Shown: piece after piece, positions 63,095 through 64,000 of the stretch
How the letters are laid out: each line of letters opens with the position of its first letter
Numbering within the stretch: the first letter of the stretch is position 1
Origin: Salinispora vitiensis
GTDB taxonomy: Bacteria; Actinomycetota; Actinomycetes; Mycobacteriales; Micromonosporaceae
Direction: 5' to 3'
Assembly: GCF_000378825.1 (NCBI RefSeq)
Contig: NZ_KB900388.1
Location: 2,611,818 to 2,675,817 of the forward strand
DNA length: 64,000 nucleotides
The notes under the pieces: generated by a model
What the model was told of the DNA's origin: nothing
What the model saw: the letters and a program-made list of their open reading frames with translations, nothing else
The model's database searches: none
Program-made: the position numbers and the translations under genes

Positions 63095-64000
63095 CGGCCT
63101 TGACCTCCTTCCAGAAGTGGCAGGCGGAGCTTCGGGACGGCGCCACCTGATACAGCGGCGGCACCGGGTCCCGACGGCAGGCGTCCTGCGCGTACCGGCA
63201 CCGGGGGTTGAAGGCGCATCCCTTCGGGATGTCGGTCAGCAGCGGCGGCAGCCCCTTGATGGCGGAGAGTTCCTGGCCCTTGAGGTCCAGGCGGGGGATC
63301 GACTCCAGCAGACCCTTGGTGTACGGGTGGGACGGGCTCTCGTAGATCTCCCGGACCGGAGCCTCCTCGATGACCCGGCCGGCGTACATCACCGAGATCT
63401 GGTCCGCCACGTCGGCGACCACACCCATGTCGTGCGTGATCAGCAGCAGGCCCATGTTCCGTTCCCGCTGCAACTCGGCGAGCAGGGACATGATCTGGGC
63501 CTGCACGGTGACGTCCAGGGCGGTGGTCGGCTCGTCGGCGATCAACACCTCCGGATCGAGCGCCAACGCCATGGCGATCATGACTCGCTGCCGCATACCA
63601 CCGGAGAACTGGTGCGGGTACTCGTTCACCCGCTGCTTCGCCGCCGGAATCTTGACCAGGTCGAGCAGCTCGACAGCGCGCACCTTGCTGTCCGCCCGGG
63701 ACATGCCCCGGTGCTTGCGGAACAACTCACCGAGCTGGAAGCCGACCGTGAAGACCGGGTTCAGCGCGGAGAGGGCGTCCTGGAAGATCATCGCGATCCG
63801 GTTGGCGCGGACCTTACGCCGCTGCGACTCCCGGAGCTTGAGCAGGTCGACACCGCGGTAGCGGATCTCCCCGCCGGTGACGAACCCGGGTGGGCTGTCC
63901 AGGATGCCCATAATCGCCTGAGCGGTGACACTCTTACCGCAGCCAGACTCACCGAGAATCGCCCGGGTCTCGCCGGCCCGCAGGCTGAAATTGACGCCGT
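63087..64000 (-). CDS. peptide ABC transporter ATP-binding protein, DppD-like (partial)
   Basis: The gene runs off the right edge; 304 codons are visible. Walker A is GESGCGKS at the edge, the Q-loop is [12 protein letters not shown], the signature is FSGGMRQR, Walker B is [12 protein letters not shown] and the Cys cluster is [14 protein letters not shown]. Compared with the DppD at 43897 the order dppD-dppF is the same. The remaining permeases and receptor should lie just outside. Confidence 0.93.
   Translation of the reverse strand, partial: GVNFSLRAGETRAILGESGCGKSVTAQAIMGILDSPPGFVTGGEIRYRGVDLLKLRESQRRKVRANRIAMIFQDALSALNPVFTVGFQLGELFRKHRGMSRADSKVRAVELLDLVKIPAAKQRVNEYPHQFSGGMRQRVMIAMALALDPEVLIADEPTTALDVTVQAQIMSLLAELQRERNMGLLLITHDMGVVADVADQISVMYAGRVIEEAPVREIYESPSHPYTKGLLESIPRLDLKGQELSAIKGLPPLLTDIPKGCAFNPRCRYAQDACRRDPVPPLYQVAPSRSSACHFWKEVKADV

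Overview
The window is high-GC actinomycete chromosome. GTG starts are frequent, GC-rich third codon positions dominate, and start/stop overlaps of the ATGA/GTGA type are common. The gene content and several near-identical family members (for example an aculeacin-A-acylase-like N-terminal nucleophile hydrolase) suggest Micromonosporaceae (Micromonospora/Salinispora-like). No rRNA, tRNA, CRISPR array or complete insertion sequence was found.

Layout. 0-2.6 kb: three-gene ABC operon on the minus strand. 3.1-4.3 kb: a type I methionine aminopeptidase divergent from a tiny XRE regulator, sharing an AT-rich twin palindrome. 4.7-6.1 kb: secreted DUF1254/DUF1214 protein of unusually low GC. 6.3-8.9 kb (locus A): XRE/TPR-like regulator, three overlapping small genes and endonuclease V. 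9-14 kb: two GNAT acetyltransferases, an acylase and a broken DUF418 gene. 14.6-17.6 kb (locus B): a second set of small genes divergent from an XRE regulator that is coupled to an HD-domain nucleotidase. 17.9-22.4 kb: YchF, an S51-like peptidase, an Ada-AlkA fusion and Ogt (alkylation repair). 22.5-26.2 kb: heterodimeric ABC exporter. 26.2-29.7 kb: MacB/FtsX-type exporter. 30-33.7 kb: four-gene ABC-2 operon. 33.9-36.1 kb: DM13 protein and an APS kinase with a degenerate sulfurylase domain. 36.4-39.8 kb: icd, mdh, folD. 40.2-46 kb: complete dipeptide/oligopeptide ABC operon. 46.1-48 kb (locus C): third XRE regulator plus a collapsed small-gene set, followed by a relic island (DUF4143 tail, duplicated purH end, SDR fragments). 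48.9-55.8 kb: purH, purN, two DUF4190 proteins, a DUF6350 protein, sucD, sucC. 56-61.3 kb: B12-binding protein, two M23 peptidases, UvrD/PcrA helicase. 61.5-62 kb: chorismate mutase behind a leader peptide and terminator. 62-64 kb: two ATPases of a second peptide transporter, one running off the window.

The two most interesting items are these. (1) A probable ribosome-mediated attenuator before the chorismate mutase: a leaderless 21-residue peptide with a Tyr-Phe-Tyr-Tyr run, a pause hairpin, a competing antiterminator pairing and a 40-bp palindromic terminator. (2) A recurring XRE-regulator cassette present in three versions, built from four small Cys/Trp-rich or coiled-coil protein families, translationally coupled, and associated with nucleotide or DNA enzymes (endonuclease V, HD nucleotidase).
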